Assembly (NCBI GenBank): GCA_030699825.1
Contig: JAUYKV010000017.1
Coordinates: forward strand, 1-64,000
Reading direction: 5' to 3'
Source of the DNA: Pseudomonas sp.
GTDB lineage: Bacteria; Pseudomonadota; Gammaproteobacteria; Pseudomonadales; Pseudomonadaceae
Length of the DNA: 64,000 nt
The position numbers and the translations under genes are program-made. Shown here piece after piece: positions 54,064 to 62,048 of this stretch. The notes beneath the pieces are model-generated. The model was given only the letters and a program-made list of their open reading frames with translations, did not search any database and was not told the DNA's origin. Each line of letters begins with the position of its first letter. Position 1 is the first letter of the stretch.

Positions 54064-56133
54064 ATGGCCATCGAAAAAAAAACCATCCGCCTGCTGATTC
54101 TCGAAGACTCGCAGAACGAGGCCGAGCGGCTCGTCAGTCTGTTCCGCAACGCCGGCCGCGCCACGCGCGTGCATCGCCTGACGTCCAGCGATGACCTGGC
54201 CGAGACCCTGCAGCACAGCTGGGATCTGTTGATCTGCGCACCCAGCAGCCGACACCTGGAGCCGAGCGAAGCGATCAATGCCATCCGCCGCCAGGCAAAA
54301 GATATTCCGGTCATCCAGCTGCTCGCCGACAACGATTCCGACAGCATCACCGAGGCCCTGGCGCTGGGCGCCCAGGACGCGCTGCCGCAAGGCGAAGACG
54401 AGCGCCTGGTACTGGTGGCCAAACGCGAACTGGCCAACCTCGAAGAACGCCGCGCCCGGCGCGCCGCCGAAGTGGCCCTGCGCGAGGCAGAGAAGCGCTG
54501 CCAGTCACTGCTCGACAGCTCGGTCGACGCGATCACCTACGTGCATGACGGCATGCATATCTATGCCAACCGCGCCTACCTCGAACTTTTCGCCTATCAG
54601 GATGGCGATGAGCTGGAAGGCATGCCGATGATCGACCTGATCGCCGCTGCCGACCAAAGCAATTTCAAAGATTTCCTGAAAAATTACCAGAACGTCGAAG
54701 GCAACGCCGAACTGGCCTGTACCGGCGTTCGGGCCAGCGGTCAGACCGTCCCGGTGCGCATGAACTTTTCGCCGGCCACCTACGACGGCGAGCCCTGTAT
54801 CCAGGTAGTGATCCACGCGGAAAGCGGCAACGCCGAACTGGAAGAGAAGCTGCGCGAGATCAGCAGCCAGGATCTGGTCACCGGCCTGTACAACCGCAGC
54901 CACTTCCTCGGCCTGATGGATGCCGCCGCCGAGCGCGCGGTGAATGCCGGCCAGCCGGCCTGCCTGGCCTATATCCGCATCGACCGTTATGCCAGCCTGC
55001 TGGCGGAGGTCGGCCTGGCAGGCATCGACTTGCTGCTCACTGACCTGGCCAGCCTGCTGCGCGGTCATTTCAGCCACGAGGCGCAACTGGCGCGCTTTGG
55101 CGACGATGTATTCACCGTGTTGCAGCCCGGAAAGACCCCGGAGCAAGCCGAAGCCGAACTGGCGGGCCTGCTGAAAAAAGTCGAAAGCAACCTGTTCGAT
55201 ATCAACGGCCGCACGGCCCAGAGCACCCTGTCGATAGGCGTCGCCGGGCTTAATGAAAAAACCTCGAAAGCCCAGGAAGTGGTCGACCGCGCCCAGCGTT
55301 GCGCGGACGAACTGGACCAGGGCAATGCCCTCAAGCTGTTCAACCCCGGCGACGAACTGGCTGCGGCGGCCAACCGCGGCAACATAGTCGCCATGCTGCA
55401 ACAGGCATTGGAGCACAACAGCTTCCGCCTGCTGTTCCAGCCGATCATCAGCCTGCGCGGCGACAGCCATGAATACTATGAAGTCTTGCTGCGCCTGCTC
55501 AGCCCGCAAGGCGAAGAGGTGCCACCGGCGGAATTCCTCAACGCCGCCAAAGAAGCCGGCCTGGGCGAGAAGATCGACCGCTGGGTGATCCTCAACTCGG
55601 TCAAGCTGCTCGCCGACCACCGCAACAAGGGCCACAACACCCACCTGTTCGTCCACCTGTCGAGCGCCAGCCTGCAGGATCAGACCCTGCTACCGTGGCT
55701 CAGCGTGGCCTTGAAAGCCGCCCGCCTGCCCTCGGATGCGCTGGTCTTCCAGTTCAGCGAGCCGGACGCCATCGCCTACCTCAAGCAGGCCAAGGCACTG
55801 ACCCGGGGCTTGGAGGAACTGCACTGCAAGGTGGCGCTCAGCCAGTTCGGCTGCGCGATCAACCCCTTCAACACCCTCAAGCACCTGCACATCGACTTCG
55901 TCAAGATCGACGGTTCCTTCTCCCAGGACCTGTCCACTCCGGAGAGCCAGGAAGCCCTGAAAACCCTGCTAACCAGCCTGCACGCCCAGGCCAAGCTGAC
56001 CATAGTGCCCTTCATCGAGAGCGCCAGCGTGCTGGCAACTCTCTGGCAGGCCGGGGTCAACTACATCCAGGGTTACTACCTGCAAGGCCCCAGCCAGTCG
56101 ATGGACTATGACTTCTCGGCGGGCGACGAATAG
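54064..56133 (+). CDS. fimX: FimX, REC-PAS-degenerate GGDEF-degenerate EAL c-di-GMP receptor
   Basis: 689 aa from the ATG at 54064; a TTG four codons upstream also opens the frame. Start MAIEKKTIRLLILEDSQNEA is the FimX N-terminus. Domains: REC-like (about 8-125) lacking a clear phospho-Asp, PAS (about 145-255), GGDEF (about 262-430) with the catalytic motif replaced by GDDVF (346-350), and EAL (about 440-685) with EVLLRL (473-478) instead of EALLR. Both enzyme sites are therefore degenerate; FimX binds c-di-GMP in its EAL fold and promotes type IV pilus assembly and twitching. Nearly the same length as the P. aeruginosa protein. Confidence 0.95.
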   Translation: MAIEKKTIRLLILEDSQNEAERLVSLFRNAGRATRVHRLTSSDDLAETLQHSWDLLICAPSSRHLEPSEAINAIRRQAKDIPVIQLLADNDSDSITEALALGAQDALPQGEDERLVLVAKRELANLEERRARRAAEVALREAEKRCQSLLDSSVDAITYVHDGMHIYANRAYLELFAYQDGDELEGMPMIDLIAAADQSNFKDFLKNYQNVEGNAELACTGVRASGQTVPVRMNFSPATYDGEPCIQVVIHAESGNAELEEKLREISSQDLVTGLYNRSHFLGLMDAAAERAVNAGQPACLAYIRIDRYASLLAEVGLAGIDLLLTDLASLLRGHFSHEAQLARFGDDVFTVLQPGKTPEQAEAELAGLLKKVESNLFDINGRTAQSTLSIGVAGLNEKTSKAQEVVDRAQRCADELDQGNALKLFNPGDELAAAANRGNIVAMLQQALEHNSFRLLFQPIISLRGDSHEYYEVLLRLLSPQGEEVPPAEFLNAAKEAGLGEKIDRWVILNSVKLLADHRNKGHNTHLFVHLSSASLQDQTLLPWLSVALKAARLPSDALVFQFSEPDAIAYLKQAKALTRGLEELHCKVALSQFGCAINPFNTLKHLHIDFVKIDGSFSQDLSTPESQEALKTLLTSLHAQAKLTIVPFIESASVLATLWQAGVNYIQGYYLQGPSQSMDYDFSAGDE

Positions 56134-56215
56134 GCTGGAGCAGGGCTGGGCTTGCTCACGCCCGAGACCCGTCAAGCTTTTTCGTGCGACGCTCCAGCCT
56201 CCAGCGCTTGTTTCG
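56133..56215. repeat. Long palindromic repeat, family B, copy 2
   Basis: GGCTGGAGC near the left end pairs with GCTCCAGCC near the right; the inner part has GCTCACGCCCGAGACCCG and CAAGCTTTTTCGTGC, matching the family B loop in inverted orientation. It begins at the last base of the fimX stop codon and lies in the convergent fimX-serB gap, where it could act as a terminator. Confidence 0.7.
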
Positions 56216-56279
56216 TCTTTCCGGCTTTTATTATGGTTCTGTCCCAGTGAGCTGTTGCAAATAGCCAAAGAACGGCATC

Positions 56280-56366
56280 TGTAGGAGCCAGCTTGCTGGC
56301 GATCCGGACTAAAAACTGCACAGAAGCATCGCCGGAGTGCCGGACCACAGCAAGCTGGCTCCTACA
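56280..56366. repeat. REP-like palindromic repeat, family C, copy 2 (complete)
   Basis: TGTAGGAGCCAGCTTGCTGG (56280-56299) and CAGCAAGCTGGCTCCTACA (56348-56366) are exact inverted arms around a 48-base loop that contains CGGAGTGCCGGACCA. Same family as 1734-1827. Confidence 0.9.
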
Positions 56367-56408
56367 TGGGATTACCGCATGCAACACGTAATCGGGACGT
56401 AGCTTTTA

Positions 56409-57623
56409 TTATTCCAGGCCATCGCGATCGCGAAAGCCAAGCAGATAGAGAATGCCATCCAGGCCCAGGGTCGAGATGGCCTGCTTGGCCGACTGCTTGA
56501 CCAGCGGCTTGGCCCGGAAGGCCACGCCCAGGCCGGCGATGGCCAGCATCGGCAGGTCGTTGGCACCATCGCCGACGGCAATGGTCTGTTCCAGGCGCAA
56601 GCCCTGTTTTTCCGCCAGCTCGCGCAACAGGTCGGCCTTGCGCTGGGCGTCGACGATCGGCTCGACGGCCACGCCGGTGACCAGGCCATCGACGATCTGC
56701 AGTTCGTTGGCGAAGACGTAGTCGATGCCCAGCTTGGCCTGCAGCTGCTTGGCGAAATAGCTGAAACCACCGGACAGGATTGCCGTCTTGTAGCCAAGGC
56801 GGCGCAACTCGCTGAACAGCGTCTCGGCACCCTCGGTCAGGCGCAAGGAGGCACCGATATCGGCCAGCACGCTTTCCGGCAGGCCCTTGAGCAGGGCCAG
56901 ACGTTCCCTGAAGCTGGCGGCAAAATCCAGCTCGCCGCGCATGGCCCGCTCGGTAATCGCCGAAACCTGTTCGCCGACCCCGGCAGCCTTGGCCAGCTCG
57001 TCGATCACCTCGGCCTCGATCAGCGTCGAATCCATGTCGAACACCGCCAGGCGGCGGTTGCGTCGGAACAGCGAGTCGCGCTGGAAGGCGATATCGACAT
57101 TGAGTTCCTGGGCCACGCTGAGGAACTCGGCACGCAAGGCGGCCGGATCGGCGGGCTCGCCACGCACCGAGAACTCGATGCAGCCCTTGCCCTGCTCGGC
57201 CGGCATATCCAGCGGCATGCGCCCGGACAAGCGATCGATATGGTCGATATTGAGGTCATAGCGCGCAGTGATCGCACTGACCCGTTGCAGCTGCTCGGCG
57301 GTGACCTTGCGCGTGAGCAGGGTCACGATATGCCGGGCCTTGCCCTGACCGCCGACCCACTGCTGGTAATCAGCCTCGGATACCGGTGTGAAGCGCACCT
57401 GCTGGTCAAGCTTGTAGGCTGTGAACAGCAGATCCTTGAGTACCGAGGAGCCCTGCTCGGTTGGCGGAATCTCCACCAGAATGCCGAAAGACAGGGTGTC
57501 GTGGATCACCGCCTGGCCGATATCGAGGATATTCACCCCCCCTTGGGCCAGCACACCAGTGATGGCGGCAGTCAGACCGGGGCGGTCTTCGCCGGTAATA
57601 TTGATCAGGACGATTTCGCGCAA
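56409..57623 (-). CDS. serB: Phosphoserine phosphatase SerB
   Basis: 404 aa when started at the TTG at 57623, giving LREIVLINITGEDRPGLTAA, the expected SerB N-terminus; the open frame upstream to 57770 runs through a repeat and is not coding. N-terminal ACT domains (about 1-160) precede the HAD phosphatase: motif I FDMDSTLIEAEVIDE, motif II LSGGFSYFAKQL, and motif IV GDGANDLPML. It makes serine from phosphoserine. Divergent from the SMP_2 gene, as serB and ytjB are in E. coli; no ATG is available near the N-terminus. Confidence 0.94.
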   Translation of the reverse strand: MREIVLINITGEDRPGLTAAITGVLAQGGVNILDIGQAVIHDTLSFGILVEIPPTEQGSSVLKDLLFTAYKLDQQVRFTPVSEADYQQWVGGQGKARHIVTLLTRKVTAEQLQRVSAITARYDLNIDHIDRLSGRMPLDMPAEQGKGCIEFSVRGEPADPAALRAEFLSVAQELNVDIAFQRDSLFRRNRRLAVFDMDSTLIEAEVIDELAKAAGVGEQVSAITERAMRGELDFAASFRERLALLKGLPESVLADIGASLRLTEGAETLFSELRRLGYKTAILSGGFSYFAKQLQAKLGIDYVFANELQIVDGLVTGVAVEPIVDAQRKADLLRELAEKQGLRLEQTIAVGDGANDLPMLAIAGLGVAFRAKPLVKQSAKQAISTLGLDGILYLLGFRDRDGLE

Positions 57624-57685
57624 GGCGCACCCCCAAGGATAAAAGAAGGCGGCTATTCTACCCGCTTGCCGGCTACAGGCTACAG

Positions 57686-57720
57686 GCGGGACGCGGGACG
57701 CGGGACGCGGGACGCGGGAC
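57686..57720. repeat. 7-bp tandem repeat (GCGGGAC)5
   Basis: Five perfect head-to-tail copies of GCGGGAC in the serB-ytjB intergenic region, directly followed by family B copy 3. Confidence 0.95.
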
Positions 57721-57790
57721 AGCTTTTGCTCACGCCCGAGCCCCGCCCAGCTTTTTCGTCCAGCCTTCAAGCCTCAAGCGCTTTTTTCGG
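57721..57790. repeat. Long palindromic repeat, family B, copy 3
   Basis: AGCTTTTGCTCACGCCCGAG, then CCCCGCCCAGCTTTTTCGTC, then CAGCCTTCAAGCCTCAAGCG and a T-run. It matches family B at 56133-56215 and, inverted, 43649-43723. It separates the divergent serB and SMP_2 genes. Confidence 0.7.
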
Positions 57791-57838
57791 CTTTTCCGTA
57801 TACTGCGCGGCACCTACAGTCGATAAGAGCCGAGCTCT

Positions 57839-59347
57839 GTGAACCGGCCCGCCCCCGTCAAACCCGATAACTTCTTCCTGCTGCTGTTCCAGGCCCTGCG
57901 CCAACGCCGCGTACCCCTGGTCTTGCGCATTGCCAGCCATAGCCTGTTACTCGTGGCCCTGGCGCTGGTAATCTACGCCTGGGTGATCGGCATGCAGTTC
58001 AAGCATGCGATGGAACAGCAGGCCGAGGCCGTCGGCCAGAGCCTGATCGTGCAGACGGCTGCCTCCGCCAAAGAGCCGCTGGTATCCAATGATGGTCTCA
58101 GTCTCAACGTACTGCTCAATGACCTGGTAAAAAACCCGCTGGTAGCCCATGCGGTCATCTACAGCGTCGACAATCGTATCCTCGCCGAATCCGGCTCACG
58201 CCCCGTGCAAGGTCTGCTGGGCAACACCAACGGCATCTATTCGGTGCCCATCACCTTCCAGGAAGTGATCACCGGTCAATTACGCATCAGCCTGGATATG
58301 CGCCAGTTCCAGCAACCAATGACCATCAGCCTGCAGAGCATGGGCATCCTCAGCCTGATTCTGCTGGCACTCACCCTGGTCCTGAGCATGCGCCTGGGCC
58401 GACACATCTCCACCCCGCTGCTGCAGCTGCGCGTCTGGCTGCGCGATCCGGATGACCCGGCGCCCGGCGCCGGCCGCCAGGACGAAATCGGCGATCTGGC
58501 GCGCCAGTTGCAAATGCGCCTGGTACCGGAAAAATCCGAGCCTGAAGCAGCGCTTGATGATTTCCACGACGACGCCGATGAGCACGAATTCGGCGAAGAC
58601 GAAGACGATGAGCCGGCTTTCGAGGTGCGCAACCTGCACGACGACCGCTTTGACGCCCGCAACCAGGCGGATGACGGCGGCCCACTCGGTCGGCCGAACG
58701 ACGATGACCCCTTCAGCGACCTGCGCGACCACGCCGAATCGGCAGCGGTTGCCGCACCGACCGTCAACGGCCCGCAACCAAGCGCTGTGCTGGCCATTCA
58801 GCTGGGTGCCCAGGAACAACTCCGGCGCCTGCCGCGCGCGCGCCTGCTGGAGCTGCTGCAGCGCTATCGCGACTGCCTGAACCAGGCCTCGGCGCTCTAT
58901 CAGGGCGAACTGCACACCCTCAACGACGGCAGCAGCCTGATGCTGTTCCATCGTCGGGACAGCGGGGAGGATTACCTGACCCATGCCATCTGCTGCGGCG
59001 AACTGATGCGCGCCCTCGGCCATGCCTTGCAAATCGAGGTGGCCGACAGCGGCATCACCCTCCAGCTACAACTGGGCCTGACCCGGGGTGAAGACCTACT
59101 CGACCTGAGCCAGGGCGACCTGCTGCTCAGCGAGACCGCCCAGGATGCCCTGGCCCTGTCCCAGCACAGCCGCAACCTGCTGCTGCTCGAGCGGAGCGTG
59201 GGTGATGATGCGCTGGTACGTCAGCGCGCGCGCATTCGCACCATCGCCAGCCCGGAAGGTGCCTGCTGCGTGGAGCGCCTGCTGGATCCTTATCCATCAC
59301 TGCTGGAGCGCCAACTGGCGCATATGCACGAGCACCATCAGCACTGA
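57839..59347 (+). CDS. SMP_2-family (YtjB/Smp-like) membrane protein
   Basis: 502 aa, GTG start at 57839. Layout: cytoplasmic N-terminus, membrane helix (ASHSLLLVALALVIYAWVIG), a periplasmic domain (about 55-160), second membrane helix (MGILSLILLALTLVLSM), a HAMP-like segment, an acidic insertion (about 235-300, DDFHDDADEHEFGEDEDDEP), and a C-terminal domain (about 315-490). The E. coli relative ytjB is likewise divergent from serB. Function unclear; the Pseudomonas member corresponds to PA4961 (from memory). The stop codon is followed at once by a family A repeat arm. Confidence 0.8.
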   Translation: MNRPAPVKPDNFFLLLFQALRQRRVPLVLRIASHSLLLVALALVIYAWVIGMQFKHAMEQQAEAVGQSLIVQTAASAKEPLVSNDGLSLNVLLNDLVKNPLVAHAVIYSVDNRILAESGSRPVQGLLGNTNGIYSVPITFQEVITGQLRISLDMRQFQQPMTISLQSMGILSLILLALTLVLSMRLGRHISTPLLQLRVWLRDPDDPAPGAGRQDEIGDLARQLQMRLVPEKSEPEAALDDFHDDADEHEFGEDEDDEPAFEVRNLHDDRFDARNQADDGGPLGRPNDDDPFSDLRDHAESAAVAAPTVNGPQPSAVLAIQLGAQEQLRRLPRARLLELLQRYRDCLNQASALYQGELHTLNDGSSLMLFHRRDSGEDYLTHAICCGELMRALGHALQIEVADSGITLQLQLGLTRGEDLLDLSQGDLLLSETAQDALALSQHSRNLLLLERSVGDDALVRQRARIRTIASPEGACCVERLLDPYPSLLERQLAHMHEHHQH

Positions 59348-59362
59348 GAGGGTGTGAAAAAA
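59344..59362. repeat. GTGAAAA repeat arm, family A, copy 5
   Basis: CTGAGAGGGTGTGAAAAAA: the first arm of family A, overlapping the TGA stop (59345-59347) of the SMP_2 gene. No second arm was found in the following 250 bases. Confidence 0.65.
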
Positions 59363-59442
59363 CCTCTTGCCTGCTGCGGCCTCCTGCAAACGCCCTGCGC
59401 GCCGAAGCATTACCTCGAGCAATCCACCTGACCTGGAACAAT

Positions 59443-59469
59443 CCGCAGTCCGCAGTCCGCAGTCCGCAG
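59443..59469. repeat. 7-bp tandem repeat (CCGCAGT), 3.9 copies
   Basis: CCGCAGT three times plus CCGCAG in the gap between the SMP_2 gene and the lipoprotein gene. Confidence 0.9.
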
Positions 59470-59480
59470 GGTGTCACTCG

Positions 59481-59587
59481 CCGCAGGCAGTGCACCATTG
59501 GTTCATCGGCACGGCACAAAATCTGGCGGGCTGTCGCTTCGCTCCGAGGCCGCCCTACCCGCAGGCACTGCGCCATTGGTTGACCGG
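59481..59587. repeat. Pair of 29-bp direct repeats
   Basis: 59481-59509 (CCGCAGGCAGTGCACCATTG then GTTCATCGG) and 59559-59587 (CCGCAGGCACTGCGCCATTG then GTTGACCGG) differ at four positions and are 78 bases apart. They fill the gap between the SMP_2 gene and the Mla operon end; nothing coding is seen in these 270 bases. Confidence 0.85.
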
Positions 59588-59620
59588 CTCTCGCCACAGG
59601 AACCGACCGGCGGTACCGGC

Positions 59621-60319
59621 TTAGAAGCGAAACACTTCCATCTGCTTGGCCGGTTCGATCAGCGGTGTCGGCTTCTGCGGACGCTTGACCGGCGCGCTGG
59701 CGGTCGGTTTGCGCGCAGGAGCGGCCTCGGTGACCGGCATGGCCTTGATTGCGTCCGCCAATTCGCCAGCCAACTGCTGCAGCAGCTGGCTCTGGGCACG
59801 CACTTGCTCGGGAACAGGCCCCCCATGCTTGGCCTGCAGGCGCACAACCCGACTACTGCGCTGCACTCCGGCGGCATCGAGCAAACGCCACTGCGCTTCG
59901 AGTACCGCAGGCTGCTGCGTCCCCGAGTCCAGTCGGCTGATGCTCAGTACTACCTGTACCTGAGTGGCGAACCCGACACGATCCGGATACAGCGCGACGC
60001 GGCTGGTATCGAGCTGTCCGGCCAGTTGGCGCAGCAGCAGTTGGCCGACATCGTCCTGCAGACTACCGGCCCAGCGGGTCTTCTGACTGAGCGAGAGGCT
60101 ATCATCAGACTCGCGCTGGACCAGCTGCTCACGCTGCAGATAATCCGCCAGTTTTAACGGGCCGAGCAGTAACGCCGGCCCTTTATCGCCCTGCGGCAGC
60201 TCCGGGCTGCCCTGCTCGAGCTGATAGAACTGCGACGCTGGCTGCAGCGCAGCACAGCCCTGCAGGGTGAGCGCCGCGAGAAGCACCAACAACGGCGGTG
60301 AAAAGTGCAACGGTCTCAT
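59621..60319 (-). CDS. ABC-type transport auxiliary lipoprotein (PqiC/MlaD-associated)
   Basis: 232 aa from the ATG at 60319; the longer frame to 60622 lies inside the mlaD-like gene. Lipoprotein signal MRPLHFSPPLLVLLAALTLQ with lipobox LQGC (Cys22), then QPASQFYQLEQ, typical of the PqiC family (FYxL after the Cys). The C-terminus is a Pro/Lys-rich tail. It probably links an MCE protein to the outer membrane. Last gene of the four-gene transporter operon, 7 bases after the mlaD-like gene. Confidence 0.88.
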   Translation of the reverse strand: MRPLHFSPPLLVLLAALTLQGCAALQPASQFYQLEQGSPELPQGDKGPALLLGPLKLADYLQREQLVQRESDDSLSLSQKTRWAGSLQDDVGQLLLRQLAGQLDTSRVALYPDRVGFATQVQVVLSISRLDSGTQQPAVLEAQWRLLDAAGVQRSSRVVRLQAKHGGPVPEQVRAQSQLLQQLAGELADAIKAMPVTEAAPARKPTASAPVKRPQKPTPLIEPAKQMEVFRF

Positions 60320-60326
60320 CAAAACA

Positions 60327-61280
60327 TTACCTTGATTTGCCAAATATAAGCGATTGGGGCTGCTGATCGAGCCCTTCCATCGTGCGCTGCAGGGCTTTTC
60401 CAGCTTTACTGAGCTCCTGCAGGGCACGCAATGCCTCGTACTGTACCTCGGATTCCGGGCCGAGGCTGCGACGACTGTCAGCCGCCAGCTGGTTGATCTG
60501 TTGCAAAGCCTGCGCGGTATTCTGCGCCGCGCGACGAATTTCGCCCACTGCGTCACGCAGGTCAACGCTGCTCTGCTGAACATTATCCATGATCGGCGGC
60601 AGTTGCTGTTCCAGGCGGCCACTCAGGCGATCGAGTTTGGTCAGCAACTGACTCATGCTGGCCAAGCCTTGCTGCAATTCCGGCGAGCTGGTCAGCTTCT
60701 CCAGGGATTGCAGGGTCTGCGTGGCCGAGGCGACCATCTCCTGCAACGGCAATTCGCGCAGGCTGCCGGCCAGCTCGCGCAGCACATCGGCAATCTCATC
60801 GATCCGCGAGGGTACGCTGGGAATGGTCGGCAGATCCAGCTCGTGCGGCGTGCGCACATAGCCGGCCTGATCCGGAAACATATCCAGCGCGACTATTGCC
60901 TTGCCGGTCAACAGGCTGGGCGTCTGCAACTGGGCACGCAAACCACGCTCGACCAGTTGACCGATGAATTGGTCGAAGCCGCGGGAGCCGGCCTGCTGTT
61001 GCCCCGGGTTATCGATGCGCAGCACCACCGGCATGACCACATCCTTGAGTTCGCGGTCGTAGGACAGGCGAATCTCGCGCACCATGCCGACCTTGACCCC
61101 GCGGTAGGTCACATCGGCGCCGACATCCAGACCGTCCAGAGCCCCGGTAAAATACACCACGTACTCGCTGGGTTGACTGAACCAGCTGTCGCGCGACAGC
61201 AGCAGCAGGCCCGCGGCCAGCAGGGCCAGGCCGCCAAGCAGGAAGGCGCCGATCATAAAGGGTTTGCGCGCTTCGCTCAT
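60327..61280 (-). CDS. MCE-family (MlaD-like) substrate-binding protein
   Basis: 317 aa. N-terminal membrane anchor (FMIGAFLLGGLALLAAGLLL), then one MCE domain (about 38-115; YVVYFTGALDGLDVGADVTY, RGVKVGMVREIRL) and a long helical C-terminal part (LRELAGSLRELPLQEMVASA, LDRLSGRLEQQLPPIMDNVQ), which fits the long-helix MCE/PqiB-type architecture rather than the short MlaD. It binds lipids in the periplasm. Its start overlaps the ATPase gene stop by 4 bases. Confidence 0.9.
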   Translation of the reverse strand: MSEARKPFMIGAFLLGGLALLAAGLLLLSRDSWFSQPSEYVVYFTGALDGLDVGADVTYRGVKVGMVREIRLSYDRELKDVVMPVVLRIDNPGQQQAGSRGFDQFIGQLVERGLRAQLQTPSLLTGKAIVALDMFPDQAGYVRTPHELDLPTIPSVPSRIDEIADVLRELAGSLRELPLQEMVASATQTLQSLEKLTSSPELQQGLASMSQLLTKLDRLSGRLEQQLPPIMDNVQQSSVDLRDAVGEIRRAAQNTAQALQQINQLAADSRRSLGPESEVQYEALRALQELSKAGKALQRTMEGLDQQPQSLIFGKSR

Positions 61281-62047
61281 GATGCCTCCATTCTGTGAGC
61301 CGTTTCGCCCCGCCGCAGAAAACGTTGCACCTGCTCCGGCCCATCGGCCAGCAATTCCTGCAGGGTGCCCAGGGCAATCTGGGTGTGGCTCTGATTGTCG
61401 AGAAACAGACAGGTATCGGCCACCGCCTGGATGCTCGGCAACTCGTGAGTCACCAGCACGATGCTCGAGCCCAGACTGTCGCGCAACTGCAGGATCAATT
61501 CGTCGAGGGACTGCGAACTGATCGGATCGAGGCCGGCCGAGGGCTCGTCAAAGAACAACACCTGCGGATCGAGCGCCAGCGCCCGGGCCAGAGCGGCGCG
61601 CTTGCGCATGCCACCGGACAGTTGCGCCGGATAAAGCTCATCGCAACCGGCCAGCCCGACCAGCGCCAGCTTCAACGCCGCCAGCTCGACCATCTCGGCC
61701 GGCTGCAGGTGCCGGCGGTAGGCGGCCAGCGGCAGGCAGATATTTTCCCGCAGGGTCATCGCCCCCCACAAGGCGCCATTCTGGTAGAGCACGCCGAACT
61801 GTTGCTGCAAGGCGGCGCGTCTGTCCTCGTCGCCCGCCCAGAAATCCTCGCCATTAAACAGCACCCGCCCGGCCAGTGGCGCCTGCAGGCCGATCAGATG
61901 ACGCAACAGGGTGCTCTTGCCACAACCGCTGGCGCCCATGATGACGAACACCTCGCCACGGCGAATGGTGAAATTCAGGTCGTGCTGGATCACCAGGCTG
62001 CCGTAGCCGGCACTCAGATTCTCGACGACCAACAGCGCATCGCTCAT
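61277..62047 (-). CDS. ABC transporter ATP-binding protein (MlaF-like)
   Basis: 256 aa. Walker A GASGCGKSTL, signature LSGGMRKRAALA, Walker B VLFFDEPSAGLDP and switch His in VTHELPS are intact; the GMRKRAA form is typical of MlaF/lipid-transport ATPases. The start is 1 base after the permease stop, and the stop overlaps the MCE gene start. It energises lipid movement between inner and outer membrane. Confidence 0.95.
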   Translation of the reverse strand: MSDALLVVENLSAGYGSLVIQHDLNFTIRRGEVFVIMGASGCGKSTLLRHLIGLQAPLAGRVLFNGEDFWAGDEDRRAALQQQFGVLYQNGALWGAMTLRENICLPLAAYRRHLQPAEMVELAALKLALVGLAGCDELYPAQLSGGMRKRAALARALALDPQVLFFDEPSAGLDPISSQSLDELILQLRDSLGSSIVLVTHELPSIQAVADTCLFLDNQSHTQIALGTLQELLADGPEQVQRFLRRGETAHRMEAS

Positions 62048-62048
62048 C

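Noticed and set aside
57624..57770. N-terminal extension of SerB
   Set aside because: The extension is the translation of family B and of the GCGGGAC tandem repeat; the SerB homology begins at the TTG at 57623.
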